The notes: generated by a model not told the origin, from the letters alone. A stretch of 64,000 bases of DNA from Actinoplanes auranticolor (GCF_018332655.1 NZ_BOQL01000011.1:22971-86970); one strand, 5' to 3'; shown: positions 50,401-59,167, counted from the stretch's first letter. A program made the numbers and translations.

Positions 50401-50511
50401 GGCGAAGATCAGCATGACGTCACGCAGCAGCGGATCCCGCCGGCGCAGGTAGCCCACCGCCGCCCCGACGAAGATCAGCACGAACACGGCCGTGACCGCC
50501 AGGACCGCCAT
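47434..50511 (-). CDS. Hybrid sensor histidine kinase with PAS domains and receiver
   Basis: A 1025-residue signalling protein. About six to seven membrane helices fill residues 1-210, followed by a GAF-like region (about 225-345), two PAS domains (about 350-475 and 480-605), a HisKA box LESLGQLAGGVAHDFNNILA with the acceptor His near 632, an HATPase domain (about 735-850, G box GTGLGLATVYGI) and a receiver domain with its phospho-Asp near 933 in LLLTDVIMPA. DFNN and FEPFFTTKP are typical of NtrB-like hybrid kinases. No response regulator or phosphotransferase is adjacent. The ATG 50511 starts at the first helix. Divergent from the small gene at 50813. Confidence 0.9.
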   Translation of the reverse strand: MAVLAVTAVFVLIFVGAAVGYLRRRDPLLRDVMLIFASVAMLFVLGVLTLIMGEPPRVAVGLITAALLGQPLCTLRLVSRMRPVPSWVLWGACAAWAASAVAVLVAPPPLPEWVVWPTVVLFFVVEATAAALLAADARHRGGAARIRLWCAALGTLLFGVVLLFAGAEATAFARTIAVVSALMYLLAFMPPHWLRRIWSWGAAYGLLRSLLAAPPAEPAHRIWQRYCHSARHMLGADALVILLPGPADTVQLISDPELGLDPRHYRTADVAGLPTGAVTIDALAGWTDPPPAAAELARISGTRFVNAAPLPGSGGTLVLLHRYRTLFADDDVELFAELAGQAAALAERAAVLDDRHRLAVIVESSADAITSKDLDGTITSWNAGAERLYGYSVAEVVGRDAALLFPPGEQHQEAELLARVVRGERIDQVELQNLTRDGVPVTVSLTSSLITDASGQPTGVACIARDTSERRRAEAMFRGLLEAAPDAIVGVTADGRIALLNAQTERLFGYRRDELLGRPVEILVPERIRQEHPGHRLGYFSDPQLRPMGGGTPLAAVRKDGTEFPAEISLSALETDQGVIVSAAVRDVTERLQAQAERERLAAQADRDATERRLQHTRRLESLGQLAGGVAHDFNNILAVIASYTELLTETLRTPVPDPDELSAARADLGQISRATERATRLTKQLLAFGRREITQTQVLSLNHVVGDVEQMLRRTLGEHIHLITHLDRDLWPVCVDPGQFEQILLNLAVNARDAMPGGGTLSIDTGNTELDEEDVADCTDLAPGRYVRFRVSDTGSGMPAEVAERAFEPFFTTKPQGAGTGLGLATVYGIATAAGGHVRLYSEHGIGTTVTIVLPASDDAVTVTEETPQPGPPAVPAVPEATILLVEDEEALRVATSRILTRAGYQVLVADGGAAALRLAQQHPGQIHLLLTDVIMPAMMGNEVAARVQAIRPEVPVLYMSGYAQPVLTENGTLPPGVLIIEKPFTRRDLLDRVHARLSQAATSEDGAFAGVTGRYRAPDGIEG

Positions 50512-50812
50512 CAGAACCCCTGCGCCGCTTCGACCTGCCGCATCACCTCATCCTTGATGATCCCGCGAGAAGACGAGGTCGCTTTGCCACCGATGCATCG
50601 TCGCGACGGAGCCGGCGATGCGGCTCAGCGCACGACGGCCCGCCCCGGTGCCGGGCCCCGGCTGGAAGACCACGACGGCGGACGAGGCCAGGCCCGCGGC
50701 CGGCGTGACGCAGGGCACTTCCGCCGGGGCGACGGTGTCGCGGTGCATCCAGCGGGCCGCCCGCCGCCGAAAGACCCTGCGAACGGCAATCCGACGAGGA
50801 GACGAGGTCAAC
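50512..50812. other. Divergent intergenic region, 301 bp
   Basis: Between the hybrid kinase and the small helical-protein gene. I see no RNA, convincing promoter or extra gene. GAGAAGACGAGGTC (50567-50580) and GAGGAGACGAGGTC (50796-50809) differ at one position; the second contains the ribosome site of the 50813 gene. An open frame from 50618 runs into that gene but lacks domain-like sequence. Confidence 0.4.
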
Positions 50813-51274
50813 GTGTCGGCTACCCCGGACACCGAGCAGCAGCAGCGACAGACCGCGCCGGACATCACCGCGTTCCTGCAGACGGCGGTCTGGGACCTGG
50901 CGTACGCCGGCGCGCTACCACCGGAGGAGGCCCTGCAGCTGCACCACGCCGCGCAGATGCTGCTCTCCGCCAGTGACCAGCTCCTCCGGGCCAGCCTGGG
51001 CGCGGGCACCGCACCGGCGGCGGGCGCGGACGGCCTGGCGGACGCGCCGGGGATGACCCGGCTGCTGCTCGCTCTGGTCGCCTTCACCCGGCTCGACCCG
51101 GTGGAGCGCGGCCGGCTGGCCCCGGAACTGGCCCGCTCGGCGCGCTCGACGCTGCGCCGCGAGCGAGCCGAGGCGATCCGCCTGACCGGCTGGCCGGTGG
51201 CCGACCTGGCCCGCGAGTACGGCATCTCCTCCGGCGCCGTCCGCGCCGCCATGATGGAGGAGCAGGCGCAGTAG
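50813..51274 (+). CDS. Small helical protein with C-terminal helix-turn-helix-like segment
   Basis: A 153-residue soluble, mostly helical protein. The N-terminal part includes LQTAVWDLAYAGALPPEEAL, and a Gly/Ala linker separates it from a C-terminal region, AEAIRLTGWPVADLAREYGI then SSGAVRAAM, which looks like a helix-turn-helix of the Hin/resolvase or LuxR type. A DNA-binding role is therefore possible but not shown. The GTG start has GAGGAGACGAGG upstream. It is convergent with the methyltransferase gene, nine bases apart. Confidence 0.6.
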   Translation: MSATPDTEQQQRQTAPDITAFLQTAVWDLAYAGALPPEEALQLHHAAQMLLSASDQLLRASLGAGTAPAAGADGLADAPGMTRLLLALVAFTRLDPVERGRLAPELARSARSTLRRERAEAIRLTGWPVADLAREYGISSGAVRAAMMEEQAQ

Positions 51275-51283
51275 GCCCTCGGG

Positions 51284-52174
<891 letters not shown>

Positions 52175-52236
52175 GGCAGGAAGCTAACCGGCCGCGGTCG
52201 CCAGCACCCACCCATTTACCGGCCGGCGTCCACGCC

Positions 52237-53247
52237 TCACGCTCCCGCCGAGCGCCCGCTGATGGCCAGGATCTCGTACGGGTACGGCAGCCGCCGCTCG
52301 CTCGCCGCGGTCAGCCCCGCCACCAGGTCCGGGTCCAGGTCCCATCCGGTCGCGCCCAGGTTGGCCTCGAGCTGGTCGAGCGTCCGCGCGCCGATGACCG
52401 GGGCGGTGACGTGCGGCTGCCGCAGCAGCCAGTTCAGCGCCACCTGGGCCGGCGCCCGGCCCGACTCCCGCGCCGCCGAGTGCAGTGCGTCCAGCACCGT
52501 CCAGGTGCGCTCGTTGTCGTAGTTCTCCCAGCGCTCCTGCCAGTTGTCGCGCTGCCCGGCCTCGGCGATCCGGGTGCCCGGCACCGGTTCCCGCACACCG
52601 CGGCCGTACTTGCCGGAGAGCCAGCCGCCCCGCAGCGGTGACCACGGCAGGAAGCCGAGCTTCTGCTCCCCGGCGAGCGGCAGCAGCTCCCACTCGGCCT
52701 CCCGGTCGAGCAGGTTGTACAGCGCCTGGACGGCCACGAACGGCTCGCGCCCGTGCCGGCCGGCCAGGTCGAGCGCCTGCTGCACGTGCCGGACGGACCA
52801 GTTGCTCACCGCCAGGTAGCGGACCTTGCCGCTGGTCACGAGGTTGTCCAGGGTCCGCACCACCTCCTCCACCCCGGTGGCCGGGTCCCAGCCGTGCACG
52901 TGGTAGAGGTCGATGTGGTCGGTGCCGAGCCGGCGCAGGCTGGCCTCGACGGCCGTGCGGATGTGCTTGCGGCCCAGCCCTTCGCGGTTGCCGCCGGGAC
53001 CCCAGCGCACCTTCGTCGAGACGACGACGGACTGCCGGTCCCGGCCCTTGAGCCAGCGTCCGACGATCTCCTCCGACAGCCCCCCGTTGTAGGCGTCGGA
53101 GGTGTCGACGAACGTGCCGCCCGCCTCGGCGAAGTGGTCCAGCATCCGTACGCTCAGGGCCTCGTCGGACTCCCGGCCGAAGCCCATCGCGCCGAGGCAG
53201 AGCTCGCTGACGGCCAGGCCGGTCCCGCCCAGAAATCGGTATCGCAT
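52237..53247 (-). CDS. Aldo/keto reductase
   Basis: A 336-residue NADPH-dependent oxidoreductase with the AKR TIM barrel. The full catalytic tetrad is visible: Asp48 and Tyr53 in FVDTSDAYN, Lys79 in VSTKVRW and His118 in YHVHGWD. VIGARTLDQLEANLGA near the end binds the cofactor phosphate. The physiological substrate is open. ATG 53247 has TAGCGT seven bases upstream and lacks a ribosome site, so it is probably leaderless; the frame extends further upstream. Confidence 0.92.
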   Translation of the reverse strand: MRYRFLGGTGLAVSELCLGAMGFGRESDEALSVRMLDHFAEAGGTFVDTSDAYNGGLSEEIVGRWLKGRDRQSVVVSTKVRWGPGGNREGLGRKHIRTAVEASLRRLGTDHIDLYHVHGWDPATGVEEVVRTLDNLVTSGKVRYLAVSNWSVRHVQQALDLAGRHGREPFVAVQALYNLLDREAEWELLPLAGEQKLGFLPWSPLRGGWLSGKYGRGVREPVPGTRIAEAGQRDNWQERWENYDNERTWTVLDALHSAARESGRAPAQVALNWLLRQPHVTAPVIGARTLDQLEANLGATGWDLDPDLVAGLTAASERRLPYPYEILAISGRSAGA

Positions 53248-53396
53248 GCCCACCACGCTAGGGAGGAACCGGCCCGGCCGCAGGTGCCAATCGCTGCCCG
53301 TTTTCCTGGGCCACTTGCCCCGGAGACAGCGCATACCCGGGCGTGACCGGATCGTGCTGCGCACAGCGGCCGGGATGTCATACCTGCGTGCTAGAC

Positions 53397-53744
53397 ATGC
53401 TGGTTGTGACCACTCCGATCCACGAGATCAGCACCCGGACCACGCCCGGTGGCGTCCTGCACGTGTGCCTGGCCGGCGATTTCGACATGAGCGTGGCCGC
53501 CGAGCTGTCCGATGCCCTGGTGCGCGCGGCCCGTGCGCCCGGCGTCCGGCGGGTGGTGGTCGACCTGCGGCGCACCGAGTTCCTGGACTCACACGGGATC
53601 GCCGGGCTGCTGGCCGGCTACGAGGCGGCGCAGCGGGCCGGGCGACGGTTCGGCGTGACCAACGCCGAGGGCATGGTCCGGCAGGTGCTGGAGATCACCG
53701 GCCTGGCCGAGGTGCTGTGCGCCGACGACCGCGGGGTGGGCTGA
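53397..53744 (+). CDS. STAS-domain anti-sigma factor antagonist
   Basis: A 115-residue single-domain STAS protein of the RsbV/SpoIIAA type. FDMSVAAELSDALVRAA and VVVDLRRTEFLDSHGIAGL are the family motifs; Ser65 in the D-S-H-G loop is the phosphorylation site of anti-sigma kinases. Unphosphorylated antagonist would bind an anti-sigma kinase and free its sigma factor. The likely partner, an HATPase protein, is encoded convergently two bases away, and the phosphatase gene lies next. The start could also be GTG 53388 or 53403. Confidence 0.88.
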   Translation: MLVVTTPIHEISTRTTPGGVLHVCLAGDFDMSVAAELSDALVRAARAPGVRRVVVDLRRTEFLDSHGIAGLLAGYEAAQRAGRRFGVTNAEGMVRQVLEITGLAEVLCADDRGVG

Positions 53745-53745
53745 G

Positions 53746-54189
53746 TCAGGGCTGCGCGTCCGCCACCGGGAAAGACGCCCAGATGTGCTTGGTCGTCGCG
53801 GTGGCGTACCAGCACAGATCGAGTGCCAGGGTCCGGACGATGTGCAGTCCCCGCCCGCCCACCCCGGCCAGGTGGATGCCGGCCAGCTTCGGCACACCCG
53901 CCAGGTCGTGATCCGCGACATCGACGACGAACCGGCCGTCGTCGCAGCGCAGCAGTCGTACGACCGCCGGCGGCCGGCCGTGCCGCAGGGCGTTGCTGGC
54001 GAGCTCGGTGGCCACCAGGACGACCCGGTCCACGATCTCGTCTGCCGGAGCGGGATCGACGAGTCCGTGCGCGGACAGGGCAGCACGCAGGCCCAGGCGC
54101 AGGGGCCGCAGCTCGTCGCCGTTCGTGAGGGACCACTGCTCCAGCTGCACGGCCTGCGCGGGCGGCGGCGACGTCCGCAACAGAGTCAT
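53746..54189 (-). CDS. Anti-sigma factor-type ATP-binding kinase (RsbW-like)
   Basis: A 147-residue HATPase_c protein. The N box is ELASNALRHG and a glycine-rich lid is GVGGRGLHIV. The G1 motif D-x-G-x-G is altered (VADHDLAGVP), which is frequent in actinobacterial stand-alone versions. Such proteins bind SigB-type sigma factors or phosphorylate STAS antagonists. ATG 54189 has AGGCAG upstream. With the STAS gene (convergent) and SpoIIE-type phosphatase gene (upstream, same strand) it forms a complete partner-switching set. Confidence 0.87.
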   Translation of the reverse strand: MTLLRTSPPPAQAVQLEQWSLTNGDELRPLRLGLRAALSAHGLVDPAPADEIVDRVVLVATELASNALRHGRPPAVVRLLRCDDGRFVVDVADHDLAGVPKLAGIHLAGVGGRGLHIVRTLALDLCWYATATTKHIWASFPVADAQP

Positions 54190-54270
54190 GGGCTGCCTGA
54201 TTGCCCTGTCGGATCTTGCGGAAACCTCGAATCCGATCTGCCGCGGTCGATGCCGGCCCGCGGGGCGCCG

Positions 54271-55827
54271 TCAGGGCAGCACGCGTACGGCCAGGGTGCA
54301 GGTGTCGTCGTCCGGGCCGGCGGCGGGCAGCAGGTCCCGCAGGCGCTTGAGGGTCAGGTCGCCCGGCTCGGCCGACACCTCCGACAGCGTCCGCATCACC
54401 CGGTCGAGCAGGTCGCCGTCGCCGGGATCGCGCCGTTCGACCAGCCCGTCGGTGTAGAACAGCACCAGGTCGTCCGGCCGGAGCTGGACCGTGACCACCG
54501 GATACCGGGCGTTGTCGGCCGCGCCGAGCAGCACCCCGCGCGGCAGCGGCAGCTCCTCGGTGCCCGCGGCCCGCGCCAGCAGCGGCGCCATGTGCCCGGC
54601 CCGGGCCCAGGACAGGACCCGCGTGGCCGGGTCGTACGCGGCGATCGTGGCGGTGCCGGTGATCCCCAGCTGCCGGCTCAGCCCGTTCAGGTGCCGCAGC
54701 AGCACACCCGGGTCGCAGATGCCGATGGACAGCCAGGCGACCAGGGCGAACCGCAGGTGGGCCATGCCGCTGGCCGCCTCCAGTCCGTGCCCGGCGACGT
54801 CACCGATGGCGAGCAGTGTGTGCCCGTCCGGCAGGGCCTGCGCGTGGTACCAGTCCCCGCCGACCTGGACCGCCTTCTCGGCCGGCAGGTAGCTGACGGC
54901 GGCCTGCAGCCCCGGCAGCGGGACCGGCTCCCGCGGCACCGGCTGGATGAGGCTCTGCAACTGACCGGCGAGGCGGTGCTCGGCGATCGCGGTGATCTCC
55001 CGGCTGCGCAGCTGGTCGCCGAGCCGTTCGATCTCGGACCTGGAGTCCACCCGGGCCGTGACGTCCTGCACCACGGCGTAGATCTTCAGCGGTGTCCCGT
55101 CCGCGTCCCGGGCGACGTCGGAGAGGATCCGCAGGTACTTGACGGTTCCGCCGGGCCGGATGCGGACCGTCACGTCGGAGCCGGCGCCGCTGTCCAGCGT
55201 CTGCCAGGCCGCCTCGGCCTGCCCGGCGTCCGCCGGCACCAGCAGCGCCGTCTGTTCGGTGCGCGTCAGCGGGCCCAGGACGGGATCCCGGTCGAAGATC
55301 CGGTACATCCCCGGGGACCACTTGCTCAGCCCGGTCCGCAGGTCGTACTCGGCCCAGCCCAGGTTGCCGAGCAGCTCCGTCCGCTCCAGGCGGCGCTGGT
55401 CCTCGTCGAGCCGCTGCCAGCAGACGAACAGCCCGCCGCGCATCGGATGCACGCCGATGTCGAACAGCGCGTCGGTGACGACGCCGGCCCGCCGTTCCTG
55501 ATACCGGAAGCCGGGCAGCTCCGCGGGCTCGCCGGTGGCCAGCACCCGCAGATACAGCTGCCACAACGGGCCGCCGACCATGCTCGGATAGAGCTCGCTG
55601 AGCAGCTCACCGATCCGGCTGGCACCGCGCCCGTGGACGTCGCCGTCGTTGCCGCTGACCGCCTCGATCCGGAAGTCGGTGACGCGAGCGGTGTCGTCGG
55701 CCACGGGCAGCATCCAGGTGCAGCCGGCCGGGACCACCGCCAGGACGTCCCGCACCACGGCGATCAGGCCGTCCGGCGGATCCGCTGACCCGGCCCCCGG
55801 GCCGGGCCGGCCGCCGTCAGTCGCCAT
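54271..55827 (-). CDS. PAS domain-containing SpoIIE/PP2C serine phosphatase
   Basis: A 518-residue soluble phosphatase that should dephosphorylate a STAS antagonist. An N-terminal helical/sensory part is followed by a PAS domain (about 145-265, starting LGNLGWAEYDLRTG), a short coiled coil (RSEIERLGDQLRSREITAIA) and the PP2C domain (about 300-518) with metal-binding VGGDWYHA, AIGDVAGHG, DGLVERR and DDDTCTLAV. ATG 55827 lies seven bases after TAGGCT (55840-55835 on the reverse strand), a leaderless pattern. It is the sensor input of the neighbouring partner-switching module. Confidence 0.9.
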   Translation of the reverse strand: MATDGGRPGPGAGSADPPDGLIAVVRDVLAVVPAGCTWMLPVADDTARVTDFRIEAVSGNDGDVHGRGASRIGELLSELYPSMVGGPLWQLYLRVLATGEPAELPGFRYQERRAGVVTDALFDIGVHPMRGGLFVCWQRLDEDQRRLERTELLGNLGWAEYDLRTGLSKWSPGMYRIFDRDPVLGPLTRTEQTALLVPADAGQAEAAWQTLDSGAGSDVTVRIRPGGTVKYLRILSDVARDADGTPLKIYAVVQDVTARVDSRSEIERLGDQLRSREITAIAEHRLAGQLQSLIQPVPREPVPLPGLQAAVSYLPAEKAVQVGGDWYHAQALPDGHTLLAIGDVAGHGLEAASGMAHLRFALVAWLSIGICDPGVLLRHLNGLSRQLGITGTATIAAYDPATRVLSWARAGHMAPLLARAAGTEELPLPRGVLLGAADNARYPVVTVQLRPDDLVLFYTDGLVERRDPGDGDLLDRVMRTLSEVSAEPGDLTLKRLRDLLPAAGPDDDTCTLAVRVLP

Positions 55828-55931
55828 GTCCAGCAGCCTAACGGTCGGCGCGGGCCAGGGAACCCACCGAACGCGGGACGCCTGACGAGGGACGGGACCG
55901 CCACGAGGTCCATTGTGCTGCGCCCGGTGAG

Positions 55932-56777
55932 TCAGGCGGCGGGCAGCCGGTAGACCCGGGTGGCCGTGCCCGCCAGCACCTGCGCGCTTTCTGCCGGAGT
56001 ACACCCGGCGAGCGCCTCGAGGACCACGTCGACCCAGCGGGCGTACGGGGTGGCCAGGGTGGCGACCGGCCAGTCACCACCGAACAGGCAACGGTCCGGG
56101 CCGAACTCGGCCAGCGCGTCCCGCAGATACGGCAGCACGTCACCCGGACGCCAGTGGGCGAGGTCGGCCTCGGTGGTGAGGCCGGACAGTTTGCAGACCA
56201 CGTTCGGGAGCCCGGCGAGCCGGCGCAGGTGTTCCCGCCACGGGTCGCGGACACCGGAACGGACCGGCGGTTTGCCCAGGTGGTCCAGGACGAAGGTCAC
56301 CTGCGGCGCCAGGGCCACCAGCTCGGTGACCTCGGGCAGCTGGGAGTGCCGGACGCACAGGTCCGCGGTGAAGCCGTACCCGGCCAGCGACCGGACGCCC
56401 GCGACGTGACCGGCGCTCGTGGCGAAGCCCGGCGGCTCGTCCTGCAGGTTGCGCCGCACTCCGCGGACCAGGGGCATCGCGGCGAGGAGCCGCAGGTCCG
56501 CCTCGACCTCCCGGCCGCGTTCGAGATCGGCGTGCGCGACCGCGCCGAGCAGCACGGGCCAGCCGGCGGCGACCTCCTCGACCCAGCGGAGCTCGTCGCG
56601 GGCCTGGCCGGCGGCCCGGCCCGCCTCGACGAAGACCGCCCCGGTGAGCCGGTGGCCGCCGGTTTCGAGCTCCGCCGGCCCGAACGGGCGGTTCAGTCCC
56701 GGCTCGCCGGCCAGCCACGGGTACCTGAAGCGGCGGGGGTCCCACAGGTGCAGGTGGGCGTCGATGAGAGCGGTCAT
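55932..56777 (-). CDS. Amidohydrolase-2 family protein, L-fuconolactonase-like
   Basis: A 281-residue metal-dependent hydrolase. It begins LIDAHLHLWDP with the metal-binding His-x-His, and later shows TFVLDHLGKPP, NVVCKLSGLTTEA and CLFGGDWPVA, the pattern of lactonases for L-fucono-, L-rhamnono- or galactarolactone. It would open a sugar lactone in deoxy-sugar or galactose catabolism. ATG 56777 was chosen because the fold starts there; GGAGG lies upstream. Upstream on the other strand is a GntR/FCD regulator remnant, so the original catabolic cluster has been partly lost. The GH95 enzyme elsewhere in the window could supply fucose-type sugars. Confidence 0.85.
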   Translation of the reverse strand: MTALIDAHLHLWDPRRFRYPWLAGEPGLNRPFGPAELETGGHRLTGAVFVEAGRAAGQARDELRWVEEVAAGWPVLLGAVAHADLERGREVEADLRLLAAMPLVRGVRRNLQDEPPGFATSAGHVAGVRSLAGYGFTADLCVRHSQLPEVTELVALAPQVTFVLDHLGKPPVRSGVRDPWREHLRRLAGLPNVVCKLSGLTTEADLAHWRPGDVLPYLRDALAEFGPDRCLFGGDWPVATLATPYARWVDVVLEALAGCTPAESAQVLAGTATRVYRLPAA

Positions 56778-56848
56778 CGGGGCTCGCCGTCCTCCGGGCT
56801 TGTCCTCCCGGTAGCGGCCGACCGGCCGGTCCGGGCACACGGGGGTGG

Positions 56849-57006
56849 CGCGGCCGGCTGAGCGACGACAGCCTGCCGCAGATCATGGAGGTCCGCCGGC
56901 TGCTGGAGCCGGCCGCGACCGGGCTGGCGGCGGCCCGGTGCGCGTCGACACCTCCGAGTCGTGGCTGCGCTCGTTGCTGCCGGCCCGCGCCGGTGCTCAG
57001 CGGTAG
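56849..57006 (+). pseudogene. Remnant of a GntR/FCD-family regulator
   Basis: The frame reads RGRLSDDSLPQIMEVRRLLE then PAATGLAAAR. This is the start of an FCD ligand domain (L-x-E-V-R-R-x-L-E-P-x-A) just after the place where the GntR helix-turn-helix would be. The DNA-binding part is missing and the frame soon loses similarity. It is oriented away from the lactonase gene, as divergent FCD regulators often are. Confidence 0.45.
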
Positions 57007-57025
57007 CCCTCCGGCACGCACCATG

Positions 57026-57038
57026 GACATCAGATGTC
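57026..57038. promoter_or_regulatory. Palindrome GACATCAGATGTC
   Basis: Perfect 13-bp palindrome between the GntR remnant and the methyltransferase gene. A related half-matching sequence, GATCTGATGTCTG, lies at 57091-57103. The form fits a GntR/FCD operator that outlived its regulator, but a site for another protein is possible. Confidence 0.4.
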
Positions 57039-57132
57039 TGGGGCATCCCGTCAACGCTATCGATCGAACCGGATGTCGACAAGCGCGGATGATCTGATGT
57101 CTGTGGCGGTGCACCGATACGGAGGGACAACC

Positions 57133-57951
57133 ATGAGCGAGTCGTACGACCGGTACCGGCGTGACCTGTGGCGGGACAAGGCCGAGGCGTACCGGCGCAG
57201 TTTCGCCGGCCTGTGCGCCCATCCCGTGCCACTGCTGCTGGACGCGGTCGGGATCGGAGCCGGAATCGGCGTCCTCGACGTGGGCTGTGGCACCGGGTCC
57301 CTGAGCGAGGCCGCGGCGGCGCGAGGAGCCGTGGTGACGGCGGTGGATGCCGAGCCCGCCATGGTGCGGGCGACGGTCGACCGCCTCCCGGCCGGGCGTC
57401 CGGTGATCGGTGCGCTTCCCGCCCTGCCGCTGCGGACAGCGGGTTTCGACGCCGTGGCGGCGAACTTCGTGGTCAACCATGTCGGCCGTCCGGCGCCCGC
57501 CGTCGCTGAACTCCGCCGGGTCACCCGCGCGGGTGGACGGGTCGGCGTCACGGTGTGGCCGCAGCCCGCTCCCCCGCTGCAACGGCTGTGGGACGAAGTC
57601 ATCGCGGCGGCCGGAGTGACCCGGCCGGCGATGCCGGGCCCGGACGCGGCGGACGACTTCCCCCGGACCCGCGACGGGCTCGGCGGACTGCTGCGGCGGG
57701 TCGGTCTGACCAACGTGGACTCGCGGACCGTCACCTGGGAGCACCGGGTCGATCCGGAGCTGTGGTGGTCGGGGGCCGCCGGTGGGCTGGCCGGCATCGG
57801 GTACGTGGTCGCCCGGCAGGACGCGGCCACCGTGGCGCGGATGAAGGCCGCCTACGACCGGCTGGCCGGCGTGCACCTCGACAGCACGGGTCTGCTGTGT
57901 CTGCCGACCTCGGCATTGCTGGCCGCCGGAACGGTGCCCGGGACGGACTGA
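57133..57951 (+). CDS. SAM-dependent methyltransferase
   Basis: A 272-residue class I methyltransferase. Motif I is GVLDVGCGTGSL near residue 50, motif II VVTAVDAEPAM, motif IV AANFVVNHVG and the post-motif region RAGGRVGVTVW. The C-terminal part (about 190-272) is similar to small-molecule methyltransferases. The ATG at 57133 has a GGAGGGA ribosome site, unlike the three leaderless methyltransferases of this window. No substrate can be named. Confidence 0.85.
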   Translation: MSESYDRYRRDLWRDKAEAYRRSFAGLCAHPVPLLLDAVGIGAGIGVLDVGCGTGSLSEAAAARGAVVTAVDAEPAMVRATVDRLPAGRPVIGALPALPLRTAGFDAVAANFVVNHVGRPAPAVAELRRVTRAGGRVGVTVWPQPAPPLQRLWDEVIAAAGVTRPAMPGPDAADDFPRTRDGLGGLLRRVGLTNVDSRTVTWEHRVDPELWWSGAAGGLAGIGYVVARQDAATVARMKAAYDRLAGVHLDSTGLLCLPTSALLAAGTVPGTD

Positions 57952-58013
57952 CGGCCCACCCGGTAGCCGAACCACTTCGGGGAATCGTCGCGACATTCAC
58001 CGGAATGGGTGGT

Positions 58014-58027
58014 CGTCGATATCGACG
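58014..58027. promoter_or_regulatory. Perfect palindrome CGTCGATATCGACG
   Basis: Fourteen-base perfect palindrome in the 254-bp gap between the methyltransferase and AbfB genes, about 180 bp before the latter. A candidate operator; the rest of the gap shows only GC-rich sequence and no gene. Confidence 0.35.
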
Positions 58028-58205
58028 GCCGCCGGCTTTCCGCTCCGACCGCCGGTCGCGGCCGGTTCCCCCGGCCGCCGCGGGCACCATTGTCCGATGT
58101 CCGGCGGTGTAAGGGTTGCGAAGTTGGCGCGGAGGCCGGAGCATATCGGCGTCGGCCGTCGCGGTTCTCCCGTGGTCCGGCCTGATTCCCGGCGAACGGA
58201 AACGC

Positions 58206-59138
58206 ATGACCTCTGAGGACGACGCCCGGACCCGGTTGCGGGTCGGCGGGTGGCTACCCCCGTACCAGGCTTTTCCGCCGGACCCGGACCCGCTTACTCC
58301 ACCGGTTGTTTACCGTTCACAACCAGCGGTGAATGTCGATACATCTTCTGAATTAAGTGCCGCCACAAAGAGCGAGCGCCGTCGTTCCCTGATGGCGTTC
58401 TGCGCCGCCGTGGCCGCCCTGTTGCTGATCGGCGTCGCGCTCACCCAGTTCGGTGCCCGGCCCGCTCCGTCAGCCGGCCGTCACGAGCTGCCGCCGCCCG
58501 CCGCCCCGGCATTGCCGCCTCCGGTGGCCACGCCCGTGCCGGCTGCCGGCACCCGGTCCAGCGCCCCGGAGCCGGCCCGGTCGGCACCCCGTCCACCCGC
58601 CACGACCACCGTCGCCGCGCGGCGGGAACGTCCGCCGGCCGCGGCCGTGGGCACCTCCGTCACCACCCGGAAGCCGTCGCGGGAGGCGGCGCAGACACCG
58701 GCCGTGACGCTGCGGGCCGGCGCCGCGGTGAGCCTCGAGCTCGCCGACGCCCCGGGCTACCGGATCCGGCACCGCGACTTCCGCGGACGGGCCGACCGCA
58801 TCGGGCCGGACAGCTCCGCGCTGGACCGTGCCGACGCCCGTTTCGTCGTGCGCCCCGGCCTGGCCGACAGCGGCTGCGTCTCGTTCGAGGCGAGCAACTA
58901 TCCCGGCCGGTTCCTGCGGCACCGCGACTTCCGGATCCGGCTGGACAGCGCGGACCGCACCCGGCTGTTCGACCGGGACGCCACGTTCTGCCCCGAGACC
59001 CGCAGCCGCGCCGGCGTCGTCGCGCTGCGGTCGCACAACTACCCGGACAGGTTCCTCACCGAGGACCGTTCGCTGCTCGGCCTGACGCCCGCGACGACCG
59101 GCACGGCGACCCAGTTCGTCGTCCGCCCCCCGCTCTGA
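58206..59138 (+). CDS. Membrane-anchored AbfB (CBM42) arabinofuranose-binding protein
   Basis: A 310-residue type II membrane protein. A cytoplasmic tail of about 62 residues precedes one membrane helix (about 63-79, SLMAFCAAVAALLLIGVALT). A long Pro/Ala/Thr-rich linker (about 85-175) leads to one AbfB/CBM42 beta-trefoil with the repeated signature YRIRHRDFRGRAD, GRFLRHRDFRIRLD and SHNYPDRFLTEDRSL. CBM42 binds arabinofuranose side chains and is normally fused to arabinofuranosidases; here no catalytic domain is present. It may hold the cell to arabinan or arabinoxylan, or bind the cell's own arabinogalactan. A 9-bp hairpin follows the stop. Confidence 0.8.
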   Translation: MTSEDDARTRLRVGGWLPPYQAFPPDPDPLTPPVVYRSQPAVNVDTSSELSAATKSERRRSLMAFCAAVAALLLIGVALTQFGARPAPSAGRHELPPPAAPALPPPVATPVPAAGTRSSAPEPARSAPRPPATTTVAARRERPPAAAVGTSVTTRKPSREAAQTPAVTLRAGAAVSLELADAPGYRIRHRDFRGRADRIGPDSSALDRADARFVVRPGLADSGCVSFEASNYPGRFLRHRDFRIRLDSADRTRLFDRDATFCPETRSRAGVVALRSHNYPDRFLTEDRSLLGLTPATTGTATQFVVRPPL

Positions 59139-59141
59139 TCA

Positions 59142-59167
59142 CCCGTTCGCACCGCACCGCGAACGGG
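59142..59167. terminator. Hairpin between the AbfB gene and the next gene
   Basis: Perfect 9-bp stem CCCGTTCGC / GCGAACGGG with an 8-base loop, directly before the GAGAGGA ribosome site of the 59182 gene. It may end AbfB transcription or form a leader hairpin. Confidence 0.45.

Noticed and set aside
50618..50812. N-terminal extension or separate gene before 50813
   Set aside because: The open frame lacks a ribosome site and domain-like sequence, whereas GTG 50813 has a good GAGGAGACGAGG leader.
47368..50976. A 1202-codon forward open frame
   Set aside because: It is antisense to the hybrid kinase, whose domains are unambiguous; the translated product is low-complexity.
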